The position numbers and the translations under genes were made by a program. Below are positions 18,808 through 28,165 of a DNA stretch of 64,000 nucleotides, piece after piece. The first letter of the stretch is position 1, and the number at the start of each line of letters is the position of its first letter. The stretch is from the NCBI RefSeq assembly GCF_039634785.1, contig NZ_JBBIAB010000003.1, positions 263,724 to 327,723 on the forward strand. The letters run 5' to 3'. The notes beneath the pieces are model-generated. The model worked only from the letters and a program-made list of their open reading frames with translations, was not told where the DNA came from and made no database searches. This DNA comes from Tistrella mobilis. GTDB lineage: Bacteria > Pseudomonadota > Alphaproteobacteria > Tistrellales > Tistrellaceae.

Positions 18808-20604
18808 TCAGGCCGCGAACTGCTCGGGGCTGAGCGCCATGATCGAGGCCGAACCGGCCTTGACGGTGCGGGCAAGCCCGGCCGCGAGCGGCAGGACCTG
18901 CTCGGCATAGAAGCGGGCGGTGATCAGCTTCGCTTCCAGGAAGGCCGCATCATCGGCACCTTCCGAAAGACCGCGGATCGCGGCCGCGGCCGAGATCGCC
19001 ATCATCCAGCCGCCGGCAACCGTGCCCATCAGCCGGGCATAGGCGGTGGCACCCGAGAGCACGGCCTGGGCATCGCTGCCGGCCCGGGCGATCAACCAGT
19101 CGGTGGCATCGTCGGCGGCAGCCACCGCCTCGGCCAGCGCGGCGGCGATGGTGGCGGCATCATCGCCCTCCACCGCCTTCAGCGCGTCGGCGGCAGCGCC
19201 CATCTCGGCGACCAGCGCCTTGATCGACTGGCCATTGTCCATCGACAGCTTGCGGCCGACCAGATCCATCGCCTGAATGCCGTTGGTGCCCTCGTAGATC
19301 AGGCAGATGCGGGCGTCGCGCAGATGCTGGGCGGCGCCGGTCTCTTCCACATAGCCCATGCCGCCATGGATCTGGACACCGGTCGAGGCCAGTTCGAAGC
19401 CCAGATCGGTCGACCAGCCCTTCACGATCGGGATCATCACCTCCACCCGGCGCTGGGCCTGGCGGCGGGCTTCCGCATCCTCGGTATGGCGGGCGCGGTC
19501 GATCATCGCGGCGGTATAAAGGCCGAGCGCACGGGCGGCTTCGGTCTGCGACTTCATCAACATCAGATTGCGGCGCACATCCGGATGCATGATCAGCGGT
19601 GCCGCACCCTCGGCGCCGGCGGCGCGGCCCTGGCGGCGCTCCTGCGCATAGGCGAGCGCCTGCTGATAGGCGCGCTCGGCGATCGCATAGCCCTGAATGC
19701 CGACATTCAGCCGGGCATTGTTCATCATGGTGAACATGTACTGCAGGCCGCGATTCTCTTCGCCGATCAGATAGCCGGTGGCACCGCCACCGTCGCCGAA
19801 CTGCATCACCGCGGTCGGGCTGCCATGGATGCCGAGCTTGTGCTCCAGGCTCGCGCAGCGCAGGTCGTTGCGCTGGCCCAGCGTGCCGTCGGCATTGACC
19901 AGGAATTTGGGCACGATGAACAGCGAGATGCCCTTCACCCCCGCCGGCGCATCCGGGGTGCGCGCCAGCACCAGATGAACGATGTTCTCGGTCAGGTCGT
20001 GCTCGCCATAGGTGATGAAGATCTTGGTGCCGGTGATGGCATAGGTGCCGTCATCCTGCTTCACCGCCTTGCTCCGCAGCAGCGCCAGATCCGATCCGGC
20101 CTGCGGCTCGGTCAGGCACATGGTGCCGGTCCACTCGCCCGAGACCAGCTTTTCCAGATAGGTCTGCTTCTGGGCGTCGGAGCCGTGGGCGGTCAGCGCC
20201 TCCACCGCACCGATGGTGAGCAGCGGGCACAGCCCCCAGGCCATATTGGCCGAATTCCACATCTCGGCGCAGGCCGAGGCGACGGTGATCGGCAGGCCCT
20301 GGCCGCCGAATTCCGGCTCAAACGGGATCGAGTTCCAGCCGCCGTCGACGAACTGGCGATAGGCCTCGCGCCAGCCTTCCGGCGTGCGGACCACACCGTT
20401 TTCGACCCTGGAGCCGGTCTGGTCGCCGGTGCGGTTCAGCGGCGCGATCACGCCGCCGGCCAGCTTGCCGGCTTCTTCGAGGATGGCGTCCACGGTGTCG
20501 GGGGTCGCCGCATCGCAGCCCGGAAGCTGCGACAGGCCTTCGATGTCGACGATCTCGCGCATTACGAAGCGCATGTCGCGGATGGGTGCCGTGTAACCGA
20601 ACAT
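18808..20604 (-). CDS. Acyl-CoA dehydrogenase, long (about 600-residue) type
   Basis: A 598-residue flavoprotein of the long acyl-CoA dehydrogenase group with a C-terminal extension, found in alphaproteobacterial fatty acid degradation. FAD and substrate motifs visible are MCLTEPQAGSDLALLRSKA, the TGTKIFIT segment and the active-site region LIYEGTNGIQAMDLVGRK with the catalytic glutamate. The ATG at 20604 gives MFGYTAPIRDMRFVM, matching the paralogue start at 41724, and has GAGGA upstream. A phasin gene precedes it on the same strand. The paralogue at 39934-41724 sits in a beta-oxidation cluster; this one is alone, so its chain-length range may differ. Confidence 0.93.
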   Translation of the reverse strand: MFGYTAPIRDMRFVMREIVDIEGLSQLPGCDAATPDTVDAILEEAGKLAGGVIAPLNRTGDQTGSRVENGVVRTPEGWREAYRQFVDGGWNSIPFEPEFGGQGLPITVASACAEMWNSANMAWGLCPLLTIGAVEALTAHGSDAQKQTYLEKLVSGEWTGTMCLTEPQAGSDLALLRSKAVKQDDGTYAITGTKIFITYGEHDLTENIVHLVLARTPDAPAGVKGISLFIVPKFLVNADGTLGQRNDLRCASLEHKLGIHGSPTAVMQFGDGGGATGYLIGEENRGLQYMFTMMNNARLNVGIQGYAIAERAYQQALAYAQERRQGRAAGAEGAAPLIMHPDVRRNLMLMKSQTEAARALGLYTAAMIDRARHTEDAEARRQAQRRVEVMIPIVKGWSTDLGFELASTGVQIHGGMGYVEETGAAQHLRDARICLIYEGTNGIQAMDLVGRKLSMDNGQSIKALVAEMGAAADALKAVEGDDAATIAAALAEAVAAADDATDWLIARAGSDAQAVLSGATAYARLMGTVAGGWMMAISAAAAIRGLSEGADDAAFLEAKLITARFYAEQVLPLAAGLARTVKAGSASIMALSPEQFAA

Positions 20605-20955
20605 GGATGTCCTCGGAGTCTCGGGGCCCTGGGGAAGGCTCGGGGCCTTGGGAGAAGGATGCAGATGGCTGGAAAGATCGACCGGCCAGCGTGAAAAGCA
20701 AACGCTCGCTTGGCAATATTCCACCACCAGGGGCCGCCCGAAGGACCCCTCTGGTACAAGCCGGCCCCTCGATGCGACCGCCACCCGCCGCAAGGCGGGC
20801 TGCTTTCGCCCGACGTTATAGCATCTGCGGCAGACGCGTGCAGGGGATAAACGTCACAGGGCCCGGCACCGCCGCCTGCACGGGCGACGGGCCAGGCCCT
20901 GGAGACACGGGGCCCTGGAAACACGGGGGCCCTGGAGACGCGGGCGGGACCGTGG
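20605..20955. other. Intergenic region between acyl-CoA dehydrogenase and phasin genes
   Basis: About 350 bases separate the two minus-strand genes. A possible minus-strand promoter has -10 TATAAC (20815-20820) and a poor -35, CTGCAC, 17 bases upstream. Three imperfect tandem repeats lie at 20896-20943, next to the phasin stop. Nothing else is recognised. Confidence 0.4.
20896..20943. repeat. Three imperfect 16-17 bp tandem repeats
   Basis: The unit is close to GCCCTGGAGACACGGG and begins at 20896, 20912 and 20929. Copies differ by single substitutions and one inserted G. They sit 12 bases from the phasin stop codon, in non-coding DNA. Confidence 0.8.
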
Positions 20956-21342
20956 TCAGTCGGCCGCCTGACGGCGGGCTGCCGACGGCGCCGGCGTGAC
21001 GGCCGCGGCCGAAAAGGCCTCGGTCGCCATGGCCGTCAGGCGGGTCGCCTCGTCCATATAGTCGCGCACGGCCTTTTGGGCGAAGCCGTTCGCCATCTCG
21101 ATGAAGTCGACCGGCGTGCGGCAGGCGCTCAGCTGTTTCTGGCTGGCGAAGTCGTCGTTCAGCCGGCCCATCACGAACCGGCCGTATTCCTGCGCGATCC
21201 GCCCGGCCGCATCCACGACCGCGCGGTTGATCTGGAACCAGGTCTCCACGGCCTCGCGGCCGCCGGTCATCATGGTGTCGAAAGACACCGGCGGCAGAAG
21301 CGCCGTCTCGGGTGCTGCGGATGTCGAGGGGCTGACGGTCAT
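20956..21342 (-). CDS. Phasin family protein
   Basis: A 128-residue, mostly helical protein with the phasin_2-like core WFQINRAVVDAAGRIAQEYG and FIEMANGFAQKAVRDYMDEA. Phasins coat polyhydroxyalkanoate granules. The start at 21342 is chosen for the GGAGG eight bases upstream; the frame runs on to 21390 without family likeness. N- and C-termini are rich in Ala, Pro and Ser, probably disordered. It is upstream of an acyl-CoA dehydrogenase but separated by 351 bases, so it is probably its own unit. Confidence 0.85.
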   Translation of the reverse strand: MTVSPSTSAAPETALLPPVSFDTMMTGGREAVETWFQINRAVVDAAGRIAQEYGRFVMGRLNDDFASQKQLSACRTPVDFIEMANGFAQKAVRDYMDEATRLTAMATEAFSAAAVTPAPSAARRQAAD

Positions 21343-21453
21343 GGCTGTTTCCTCCACCTCAGGGGGGCGGTGCGACAGCAGGGGTCGCATTCATCTTCCG
21401 TTTACCCTGTCACAAAAATCAATACCTTGATCTGCATCAACTTCCGGTCGGTT

Positions 21454-22353
21454 TCATGTGCCGATAAACGCCGGATCGAGCCCCAGCTCCGCAACCAGCC
21501 AGCGCAGCAGGGCGCGGATGGTCGGCTGGCGCGCGGCCAGACGCGGAAACACCAGATGATGGCCGACATAGGTGATATCGCGGGCCCGCCCCGCCAGCGG
21601 CCGGACCAACAGACCCGACCGGATCTCGCGTTCGGCCAGCCGGGTCGATTCCAGCGCCACCCCCAGCCCGTCGGCCGCTGCCGCGATGGCCAGAAAGCTC
21701 CGGTCGAACCGGGCGCCCTGGGCCGGCGGCGGCGCCAGGCCGTTCGCCTCGAACCAATGCGGCCAGCGGATCAGCTTGTTGTCGCTCTGCAGCAGCCTCT
21801 GGTGCAGCAGATCGGCAGGTTTGCGGATATAGGGCGCCAGGGCCGGGGTGCACAGCGGCACCACCGTCTCTTCGCCGAGGGGGATGACCACGATGCCGTC
21901 GCGGGGCTGCACCTCGCCATAAATGATGTCGGCATCGAATTCATTGGTCTCAAAGCGCGCGTAATCGGTGTTGGCTGCCAGGCGGACATCGATCTCGGGA
22001 TTGGCGTTCAGAAAGCGCGACAGCCGCGGCGTCAGCCAGGTGGCGGCAAAGCTCGGCGCGCAATGCAGCCGCAGCAGCCCGGGGCCGCTGGTCGAAATCA
22101 GGTCGATGCCGCGGCGGATCTCTTCGAAACCACGCCCGACATGGCCGATCAGCGCGGCCCCGTCGGGGCTGAGCCGCACCGCACGGGTGGACCGCACGAA
22201 CAGGGCCACGCCCAGCTGATCCTCCAGCTTGCGCACCGCATGGCTGACGGCGCTGGGGGTCAGGGACAATTCCTCGGCCGCCGCCCGGAACGAGCCGGTG
22301 CGTGCGGCGGCCTCGAAGGCACGAAGCAGGGAAAGCGGCAGCGGTGGGGCCAT
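21454..22353 (-). CDS. LysR family regulator (GcvA-like), divergent from the catabolic operon
   Basis: A 299-residue LysR-type regulator. The N-terminal helix-turn-helix spans about 5-65 (LSLLRAFEAAARTGSFRAAAEEL, then LTPSAVSHAVRKLEDQLG), and the rest is the co-inducer domain. The sequence style (PLPLSLLRAFEAAART, LFVRSTRAVRLSPDG) is that of the GcvA subgroup. It is divergent from the SDR gene at 22461, with 107 bases between, and a palindrome at 22373-22384 lies there. It most likely controls the operon 22461-30480 in response to that pathway's substrate. Confidence 0.92.
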   Translation of the reverse strand: MAPPLPLSLLRAFEAAARTGSFRAAAEELSLTPSAVSHAVRKLEDQLGVALFVRSTRAVRLSPDGAALIGHVGRGFEEIRRGIDLISTSGPGLLRLHCAPSFAATWLTPRLSRFLNANPEIDVRLAANTDYARFETNEFDADIIYGEVQPRDGIVVIPLGEETVVPLCTPALAPYIRKPADLLHQRLLQSDNKLIRWPHWFEANGLAPPPAQGARFDRSFLAIAAAADGLGVALESTRLAEREIRSGLLVRPLAGRARDITYVGHHLVFPRLAARQPTIRALLRWLVAELGLDPAFIGT

Positions 22354-22372
22354 ATTACGGATGAACCTGATT

Positions 22373-22384
22373 CATCAATTGATG
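22373..22384. promoter_or_regulatory. 12-bp palindrome between lysR and the SDR gene
   Basis: CATCAATTGATG is a perfect palindrome in the A+T-rich divergent promoter region, 20 bases from the LysR start. LysR proteins usually bind T-N11-A dyads in this position, so it is a reasonable operator candidate. Confidence 0.45.
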
Positions 22385-22460
22385 CAAACTTCCCGTTTGT
22401 CGGGCTGCGCGGGTTTGCCGATGCTTGGGTCAATCAAAACCCAAAACGGCGGAGGAAACC

Positions 22461-23225
22461 ATGCTCCTGAACGGCAGAACGGCCGTGATTTCAGGTGCGG
22501 CGAGTGCGCGCGGCATCGGCTACGCCACAGCAAAACTGTTCGCGGACCAGGGCGCCCGGGTGGTGATTCTGGATCTTGACGAAGCGGCCTCGTCTGCCGC
22601 TGCCGCGGACCTGCCGGCCACGCCCGCCGGCCTGCCGCATCTGGGCCTCGCCTGCGACGTCACCGACCGCGAGGCCTGCCTTGAAGCCACCGCCCGGATC
22701 ATCGCCACCTGCGGCCGGATCGACGTGCTGGTCAACAATGCCGGTGTCACCCAGCCGGTAAAGCTGCTCGACATCACCCCCCCCGACTGGGACCGCATCC
22801 AGGACGTCAACCTGCGCGGCACGCTCTATCTCAGCCAGGCGATCATCCCGCATATGTGTGCCGCCGGCGGCGGCTCCATCGCCTGCATGTCCTCGGTCTC
22901 GGCCCAGCGCGGCGGCGGCATCTTCGGCGGCCCGCACTACTCCGCCGCCAAGGCGGGGGTTCTGGGCCTCGCCAAGGCAATGGCCCGCGAATTCGGCCCG
23001 GCCGGCATCCGGGTCAACTGCATCACCCCCGGCCTTATCCAGACCGACATCACCGGCGGCAAACTGACCGACAAGATGCGCCATGAGATCCGCAAGACCA
23101 TCCCGCTCGATCGGCTGGGCGAGGCCGCAGACGTCGCCGGCGCCTGCCTGTTTCTCGCCTCGGACCTCTCGTCCTACATCACCGGCGCGGTGATCGATGT
23201 GAACGGCGGCATGCTGATTCATTGA
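22461..23225 (+). CDS. Short-chain dehydrogenase/reductase, first gene of the transketolase-TRAP operon
   Basis: A 254-residue classical SDR. The cofactor motif is in VISGAASARGIGYATA, the NNAG motif is VNNAGVTQ, and the catalytic set is Ser in SSVSAQRGG with Tyr-x3-Lys in YSAAKAG. The C-terminus VIDVNGGMLIH is typical. It has GGAGG upstream of the ATG at 22461. As first gene of an operon with a two-subunit transketolase, a TRAP transporter and a hydroxyacid dehydrogenase, it probably oxidises an imported polyol or hydroxyacid to the keto form that later enzymes use. Actual substrate unknown. Confidence 0.92.
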   Translation: MLLNGRTAVISGAASARGIGYATAKLFADQGARVVILDLDEAASSAAAADLPATPAGLPHLGLACDVTDREACLEATARIIATCGRIDVLVNNAGVTQPVKLLDITPPDWDRIQDVNLRGTLYLSQAIIPHMCAAGGGSIACMSSVSAQRGGGIFGGPHYSAAKAGVLGLAKAMAREFGPAGIRVNCITPGLIQTDITGGKLTDKMRHEIRKTIPLDRLGEAADVAGACLFLASDLSSYITGAVIDVNGGMLIH

Positions 23226-23315
23226 TTTGGCCCTCGCCGGGCGGGTGCTACCGCGCCGGTTTGGCAGCCCCTCGACGGGCGATGCTCCCTTCTTTCCAGT
23301 GCTTCGAGGTATTTG

Positions 23316-24179
23316 ATGACCACCGATGTCGATGCGGCGCGTGGGCACGCGCTGGCCAATGTCAGTCTGGCGGAGCGCGCCTGGCGCATCCGGCGGCTGG
23401 CGGTGCGGATGGGCGAGGTTCAGGGTCAGGGCTATGTCGGCCAGGCTCTCGGGGTCGCCGATCTGCTCGCCGTCTCCTATTTCCACGCCCTGCGCTACCG
23501 CCCCGAGGATCCGCTCTGGGAGGGGCGGGACCGCTTCCTGCTCTCGATCGGCCACTATGCCATCGCCCTTTATGCCGCGCTGATCGAGGCCGGCATCATC
23601 CCCGAAGACGAGCTTGAGACCTATGGCACCGACGACAGCCGGCTGCCGATGTCGGGCATGGCCGCCTATACCCCGGGCATGGAGATCACCGGCGGCTCGC
23701 TGGGCCACGGCCTGCCGATCGCGATCGGCATGGCGCTGGGGCTGAAGCGCAAGGCCTCCACCTCGTTCATCTACAACCTGATGTCCGATGGCGAGCTTGG
23801 CGAAGGCTCGACCTGGGAGGCGGCGATGTCGGCCGGCCATCACCGGCTCGACAATCTGATCGCGCTGGTCGACTTCAACGACCAGCAGGCCGACGGCCAT
23901 TCCCGCCAGGTGCTGTCGGCCGAACCCGTCACCGACAAATTCCGGGCCTTTGGCTGGCATGTCCAGCGGGTCGACGGCAACGATATCGATGCGCTGCGCA
24001 CGGCCTTCGACACCGCACGTGAGCTGGATGAACCCAAGCCCCGGGTCATCATCTGCGACACCACCATGTGCAAGGGCGTGCCGTTCCTCGAAGCCCGCGA
24101 GATCACCCATTTCATCCGGGTCGAACCCGATGAATGGCAGCTGGCCCTGGCTGCGCTCGACGAAGGAAAGCCCGCATGA
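23316..24179 (+). CDS. Transketolase N-terminal subunit
   Basis: A 287-residue protein equal to the thiamine diphosphate binding half of transketolase. The ThDP motif is seen as SDGELGEGSTWEA then LVDFNDQQADG, and the ring of histidines as GGSLGHGLPIAIGMA. Split transketolases occur in archaea and in many bacterial catabolic operons. The ATG at 23316 has GAGG six bases upstream; a TTG one codon earlier is possible. Its stop overlaps the C-terminal subunit gene as ATGA, so the two should be made in equal amounts. Confidence 0.92.
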   Translation: MTTDVDAARGHALANVSLAERAWRIRRLAVRMGEVQGQGYVGQALGVADLLAVSYFHALRYRPEDPLWEGRDRFLLSIGHYAIALYAALIEAGIIPEDELETYGTDDSRLPMSGMAAYTPGMEITGGSLGHGLPIAIGMALGLKRKASTSFIYNLMSDGELGEGSTWEAAMSAGHHRLDNLIALVDFNDQQADGHSRQVLSAEPVTDKFRAFGWHVQRVDGNDIDALRTAFDTARELDEPKPRVIICDTTMCKGVPFLEAREITHFIRVEPDEWQLALAALDEGKPA

Positions 24180-25207
24180 CCGCCCTGAAGCGCCCCGCCG
24201 GCCGCCCCGCGCCGGTCCGCGATCCCTCGCGCCCCCGGCTGACCACCTCGGCCATGATCGCCTCGCTGGCGGCCGAGGGCCAGCGCACCGAACCCGCCCC
24301 CTTCGGCCATGCCCTGGTCGAACTGGCGAAGACCCGGCCCGACATCGTGGGCCTGACGGCAGATCTTTCAAAGTACACCGATCTGCACGTCTTCGCGAAG
24401 GCCTTCCCCGACCGCTTCTACCAGATGGGCATGGCCGAACAGCTGCTGATGGGGGCAGCCGCCGGCCTCGCCCGCGAAGGCTTCATCCCCTTCGCCACCA
24501 CCTATGCGGTCTTCGCATCGCGCCGTGCTTATGATTTCGTCTGCATGGCGATCGCCGAGGAAAGCCTGCCGGTCAAGATCGTCTGTGCCCTGCCGGGCCT
24601 GACCACCGGCTATGGCCCCAGCCATCAGGCGACCGAGGATCTGGCGATCTTCCGCGGCCTGCCGAACATGACCATCGTCGATCCCTGCGACGCGATCGAC
24701 ATAGCCCAGGCGGTGCCGGCGATCGCCGCCCATGACGGGCCGGTCTACATGCGGCTGCTGCGCGGCAATGTCCCGGCGGTTCTGGACGAGTACGACTACA
24801 GCTTCGAACTGGGCAAGGCGAAGCTGCTCCGCGACGGGGCCGAGGTACTGTTCATCTCAAGCGGGCTGATGACCATGCGGGTGCTGGAGGCGGCGAAATC
24901 GCTCGCTGCCGACCGGATCGGCGCCGCGGTGGTGCATGTACCGACCATCAAGCCGCTCGACACCGAAACCATCCTGCGCGAGGCCGCCCGCCCCGGCCGG
25001 CTGGTGGTGGTGGCCGAAAACCACACCATCATGGGCGGGCTGGGCGAGGCGGTGGCCGCAACCCTGATGCGGGGCGGCGTTCATCCGGCCTTCCGGCAGA
25101 TCGCCCTGCCCGATGCCTTCCTGGATGCGGGCGCCCTGCCCACGCTGCACGACCGCTATGGCCTGTCGGCCGCAGCCGTGACCACCGCCGTGAAGGGGTG
25201 GCTCTGA
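24176..25207 (+). CDS. Transketolase C-terminal subunit
   Basis: A 343-residue protein (from ATG 24176) equal to the pyrimidine-binding and C-terminal domains of transketolase. The catalytic glutamate region is FYQMGMAEQLLMGAAAGLAREG, followed by FATTYAVFASRRAYD. The GPSHQATEDLAIFRGLP segment matches split transketolases and 1-deoxyxylulose-5-phosphate synthase relatives. About 40 residues precede the conserved core. With the N-terminal subunit it should form an alpha2beta2 enzyme moving a two-carbon ketol unit. No sugar kinase is in the operon, so the donor may be a non-phosphorylated ketose or hydroxypyruvate. Confidence 0.92.
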   Translation: MTALKRPAGRPAPVRDPSRPRLTTSAMIASLAAEGQRTEPAPFGHALVELAKTRPDIVGLTADLSKYTDLHVFAKAFPDRFYQMGMAEQLLMGAAAGLAREGFIPFATTYAVFASRRAYDFVCMAIAEESLPVKIVCALPGLTTGYGPSHQATEDLAIFRGLPNMTIVDPCDAIDIAQAVPAIAAHDGPVYMRLLRGNVPAVLDEYDYSFELGKAKLLRDGAEVLFISSGLMTMRVLEAAKSLAADRIGAAVVHVPTIKPLDTETILREAARPGRLVVVAENHTIMGGLGEAVAATLMRGGVHPAFRQIALPDAFLDAGALPTLHDRYGLSAAAVTTAVKGWL

Positions 25208-25335
25208 AGGGGGGGCTCTGAGGGGGAGCCCGATCCCGCCGACACCAGACCGGTTCCGGGCCGGACAAACCCGGACGACCGGCACCGAAAACCGGGCCGG
25301 CGCCACACGGAAAGACCAAAAGGGGGGAAAACCAC

Positions 25336-26346
25336 ATGCCGATCGAAATGCGTCGCCGCACCTTCCTGGCCGCAGGTGCCGGGCTGTTTGCCGCCCCGGC
25401 GATCCTGAGCCTGACCGGCGGCCGCGCCCGCGCCGCCACCACGCTGACCCTGGGCCATGGCGCCGCCGCGGGCAATCCGCGCGCCGTCGCCGCCGAAAAA
25501 TTCGCCGAACTGGTCAAGGCACAGACCAATGGCGAAATCGCGATCAACATCGCGGGTTCGGAACAGCTGGGCAACGACGTCGCCATGCTGACCTCGATCC
25601 GCACCGGCAGCCTGGACCTTACCGCCAACAGCCAGGGGGCGGCATCGGGCATCGTGCCGGAAATCGCGGCGCTGGGCCTGCCCTTCCTGTTCAGGGATGC
25701 CGCCGCGGCGATCCGCGTGCTCGAAGGGCCCATCGGCACCGATCTGGATGCCGCTTTCGGCAAGGTCGGCATGATCCCCCTCGACTGGTGGGACAACGGC
25801 ATCCGCCACGTCACCAATGCCAGGCGGCCGGTGGCAACGCCCGAGGACCTGAAGGGTCTGAAGATCCGCACCCCGGCCGACCCGATGACGATCTACATCT
25901 TCACCGCCCTCGGCGCCGCCACCCAGCAGATCGCCTTCAGCGAACTTTACGTGGCGCTCCAGCAGGGTGTGGTCGACGGCCAGGAAAACCCACTCGCCAA
26001 TATCGCGAGTTCCAAGCTCTACGAGGTCAACAAATACATCAGCCTGACCGCCCATAAATGGGAATCGACCCCCTTCCTGATGTCGCCGATCGCCGCCGCC
26101 CGCGTCGGCAAGGATGGGCTTGCGGCGATCAAGGCGGCAGCGAAGGAAGCGGGCGTGCTCCAGCGCCGGCTGATGGCCGAAGCGGACGTGAAGCTGCTTG
26201 CCGACTTCAAGGCCAACCCGGCAGTGGCGGTGAACGAGGTCGACCATGCGGCCTTCGTGCAGGCGACCGAGCCGGTCAACGCGGCCTGGATCGACAAGCC
26301 CTTCGGCGGCTTCGTCAAGCGCCTGATCGACGCCGCCAAGGCCTGA
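25336..26346 (+). CDS. dctP: TRAP transporter periplasmic binding protein (DctP)
   Basis: A 336-residue extracytoplasmic binding protein of the DctP family. The N-terminus MRRRTFLAAGAGLFAAPAIL has a twin-arginine look and ends at ARAA. The mature part begins TTLTLGHGAAAGNPR and carries the family helix AFSELYVALQQGVVDGQENP. The conserved arginine that grips a carboxylate is probably in GLKIRTPADPM. It hands an organic acid or related anion to the DctQ-DctM membrane unit encoded next. Confidence 0.93.
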   Translation: MPIEMRRRTFLAAGAGLFAAPAILSLTGGRARAATTLTLGHGAAAGNPRAVAAEKFAELVKAQTNGEIAINIAGSEQLGNDVAMLTSIRTGSLDLTANSQGAASGIVPEIAALGLPFLFRDAAAAIRVLEGPIGTDLDAAFGKVGMIPLDWWDNGIRHVTNARRPVATPEDLKGLKIRTPADPMTIYIFTALGAATQQIAFSELYVALQQGVVDGQENPLANIASSKLYEVNKYISLTAHKWESTPFLMSPIAAARVGKDGLAAIKAAAKEAGVLQRRLMAEADVKLLADFKANPAVAVNEVDHAAFVQATEPVNAAWIDKPFGGFVKRLIDAAKA

Positions 26347-26357
26347 TGGAGGCAATC

Positions 26358-26906
26358 ATGAAGACGCTTTCGGCCGGCGGCCCGTTCGTGGCCGCCGCCG
26401 ACGGCGTCGACCGGGTGCTGGGCGCGATCTGCCGCGCCGTGCTTCTGGTGACGCTGTCCCTGATGCTGGTTGGGTTGGGCGTGAACGTGGTGATCCGCTA
26501 CGCCGCAACCCAAGGTGGCATCGACTGGATCAACGAGGCGACCGAATTCCTGTTCCCCTGGGCGATCGCCGCCGGGATCGTGCTCGCCGTCCAGCGCGGC
26601 GCCCATATCGCCGTCGACGTGCTGTTCGGTTTCTTCGGCCCGCGCGGCGCCCGGGTGCTGGGCACGGCGATCCATCTTCTGGTCGCGGTCGCCTATCTGC
26701 TGCTGCTGAAGGTGACGATCGGGCTGATCGAAATCGTCTCGATCGAGATGAGCCCGCTGCTCGGCATCTCCCGATCCTGGGCCTATTGGGCACTGGCCTT
26801 TGGCGCCGGTGGCGCCGCCTTCGCCAATGCCGCGATCGCGCTCAGGGTCGCGCTGAACGGCATCTCCGCCCTGCCCGCCGCCCCGGCCGAGGAGAGCGTG
26901 ACATGA
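26358..26906 (+). CDS. dctQ: TRAP transporter small permease (DctQ)
   Basis: A 182-residue membrane protein with four hydrophobic segments (about 28-50, 65-85, 105-125 and 145-165). The ATG at 26358 is chosen because GGAGG at 26348-26352 is correctly spaced; an ATG at 26346 that overlaps the dctP stop is less likely. The motif ATEFLFPWAIAAGIVLAVQRGAHIAVD is typical of DctQ. It overlaps the dctM start by four bases. Confidence 0.9.
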   Translation: MKTLSAGGPFVAAADGVDRVLGAICRAVLLVTLSLMLVGLGVNVVIRYAATQGGIDWINEATEFLFPWAIAAGIVLAVQRGAHIAVDVLFGFFGPRGARVLGTAIHLLVAVAYLLLLKVTIGLIEIVSIEMSPLLGISRSWAYWALAFGAGGAAFANAAIALRVALNGISALPAAPAEESVT

Positions 26907-28162
26907 TCGGCGTGATGGTCTTCGTCTTTCTGGGCCTGCTGATCCTGGCGGTGCCGGTCGGCCATGTGCTGATGATCGCCTCGGGTGCCGCGGTGATCTC
27001 GCAGGGCATGCTGCCGCTCAGCATCATTGCCCAGCAGATGTTCAACCAGACCCAGTCCTTCCCGATGCTGGCCCTGCCCTTCTTCATCCTGGCCGGCAGC
27101 CTGATGATGAGCGGCCGGCTGGGCGACCATCTGATCGGCTTCGCCAAGATGCTGGTCCAGCGCTATCGGGGCGGCCTTGCCTCGGTCTCGGTGGTCGGTT
27201 CGGCAGTCTTCGGCGGGGTGTCGGGATCGGCGGTCGCCGATGCCACGGCGCTCGGCTCGATGCTCATCCCCTGGCAGAAGCGCGAGGGCTATCCCGGCGG
27301 TTTCGTCGCCGCCAACAATGCTGCCTCGGCGATGATCGCGATCCTGATCCCCCCCTCGATCCCGCTGATCCTCTATTCGCTGGTCTCGGGCGTCTCGGTC
27401 GCTGCCCTGTTCGTTGCCGGCGTGCTGCCGGGCGTGCTGATCACGGTCGGCTTCGTGATGATCTGCAACATCTCGGCACGACTGCGCGGCTTTCCGCTGC
27501 ATCGCGACCCTTTCGACTGGGCGGCCTTCCGCCATGTCGGGCTGCGCGCCCTGCCGGCGCTGGCCTTGCCGGTGCTGATCCTGGTGCTGCTACGGTTCGG
27601 CTTCGCCACGCCCACCGAAGTCTCGGTGCTGGCCACGATCTATGCCATGGCGGCGGGCGTGCTGATCTATCGCGATCTCACCCTCGACCGGGTGGTCAAA
27701 GCGATGATCCAGGCGGGTGTCGCAACCGGCGTGGTGATGCTGGTGATCATGGGCTCGGCCGCCGTCGGCTGGCTTATGACCTTCGCCCAGATCCCGCAGA
27801 ATTTCGCCGCCTGGTGCGTGGAAACCCTGCGCCACCCCTGGGCGATCATCCTGGCGATGAACGTGATCATGCTGATCGTCGGCATGTTCATCGACCTGCC
27901 GGCCGCGATCCTGCTGCTGGGGCCGATCTTCGTGCCGCTGGCCCAGACCATCGGGCTCGACCCGCTGCAGCTGGGCATCATGATGGTGCTGAACCTGGCC
28001 GTTGGCCTGTTCACGCCGCCGGTGGGCACGACGCTGTTCATCTCGGCCTCGATCGCCCGGGTGCCGATCCTGACGGTCACCCGCGAACTCTGGCCGTTCT
28101 ACCTGTTCACGCTTGCGGTGGTGCTGGCCTTCAGCTTCATCCCCGCCCTCACCCTCGGCTGA
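26903..28162 (+). CDS. dctM: TRAP transporter large permease (DctM)
   Basis: A 419-residue integral membrane protein with about twelve hydrophobic segments, the ion-coupled channel of the TRAP system. Family segments include PMLALPFFILAGSLM, SGSAVADATALGSMLIP and NNAASAMIAILIPPSIPLILY. The start at 26903 overlaps dctQ as ATGA. Uptake is driven by a sodium gradient in characterised members. Confidence 0.95.
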   Translation: MIGVMVFVFLGLLILAVPVGHVLMIASGAAVISQGMLPLSIIAQQMFNQTQSFPMLALPFFILAGSLMMSGRLGDHLIGFAKMLVQRYRGGLASVSVVGSAVFGGVSGSAVADATALGSMLIPWQKREGYPGGFVAANNAASAMIAILIPPSIPLILYSLVSGVSVAALFVAGVLPGVLITVGFVMICNISARLRGFPLHRDPFDWAAFRHVGLRALPALALPVLILVLLRFGFATPTEVSVLATIYAMAAGVLIYRDLTLDRVVKAMIQAGVATGVVMLVIMGSAAVGWLMTFAQIPQNFAAWCVETLRHPWAIILAMNVIMLIVGMFIDLPAAILLLGPIFVPLAQTIGLDPLQLGIMMVLNLAVGLFTPPVGTTLFISASIARVPILTVTRELWPFYLFTLAVVLAFSFIPALTLG

Positions 28163-28165
28163 TCC

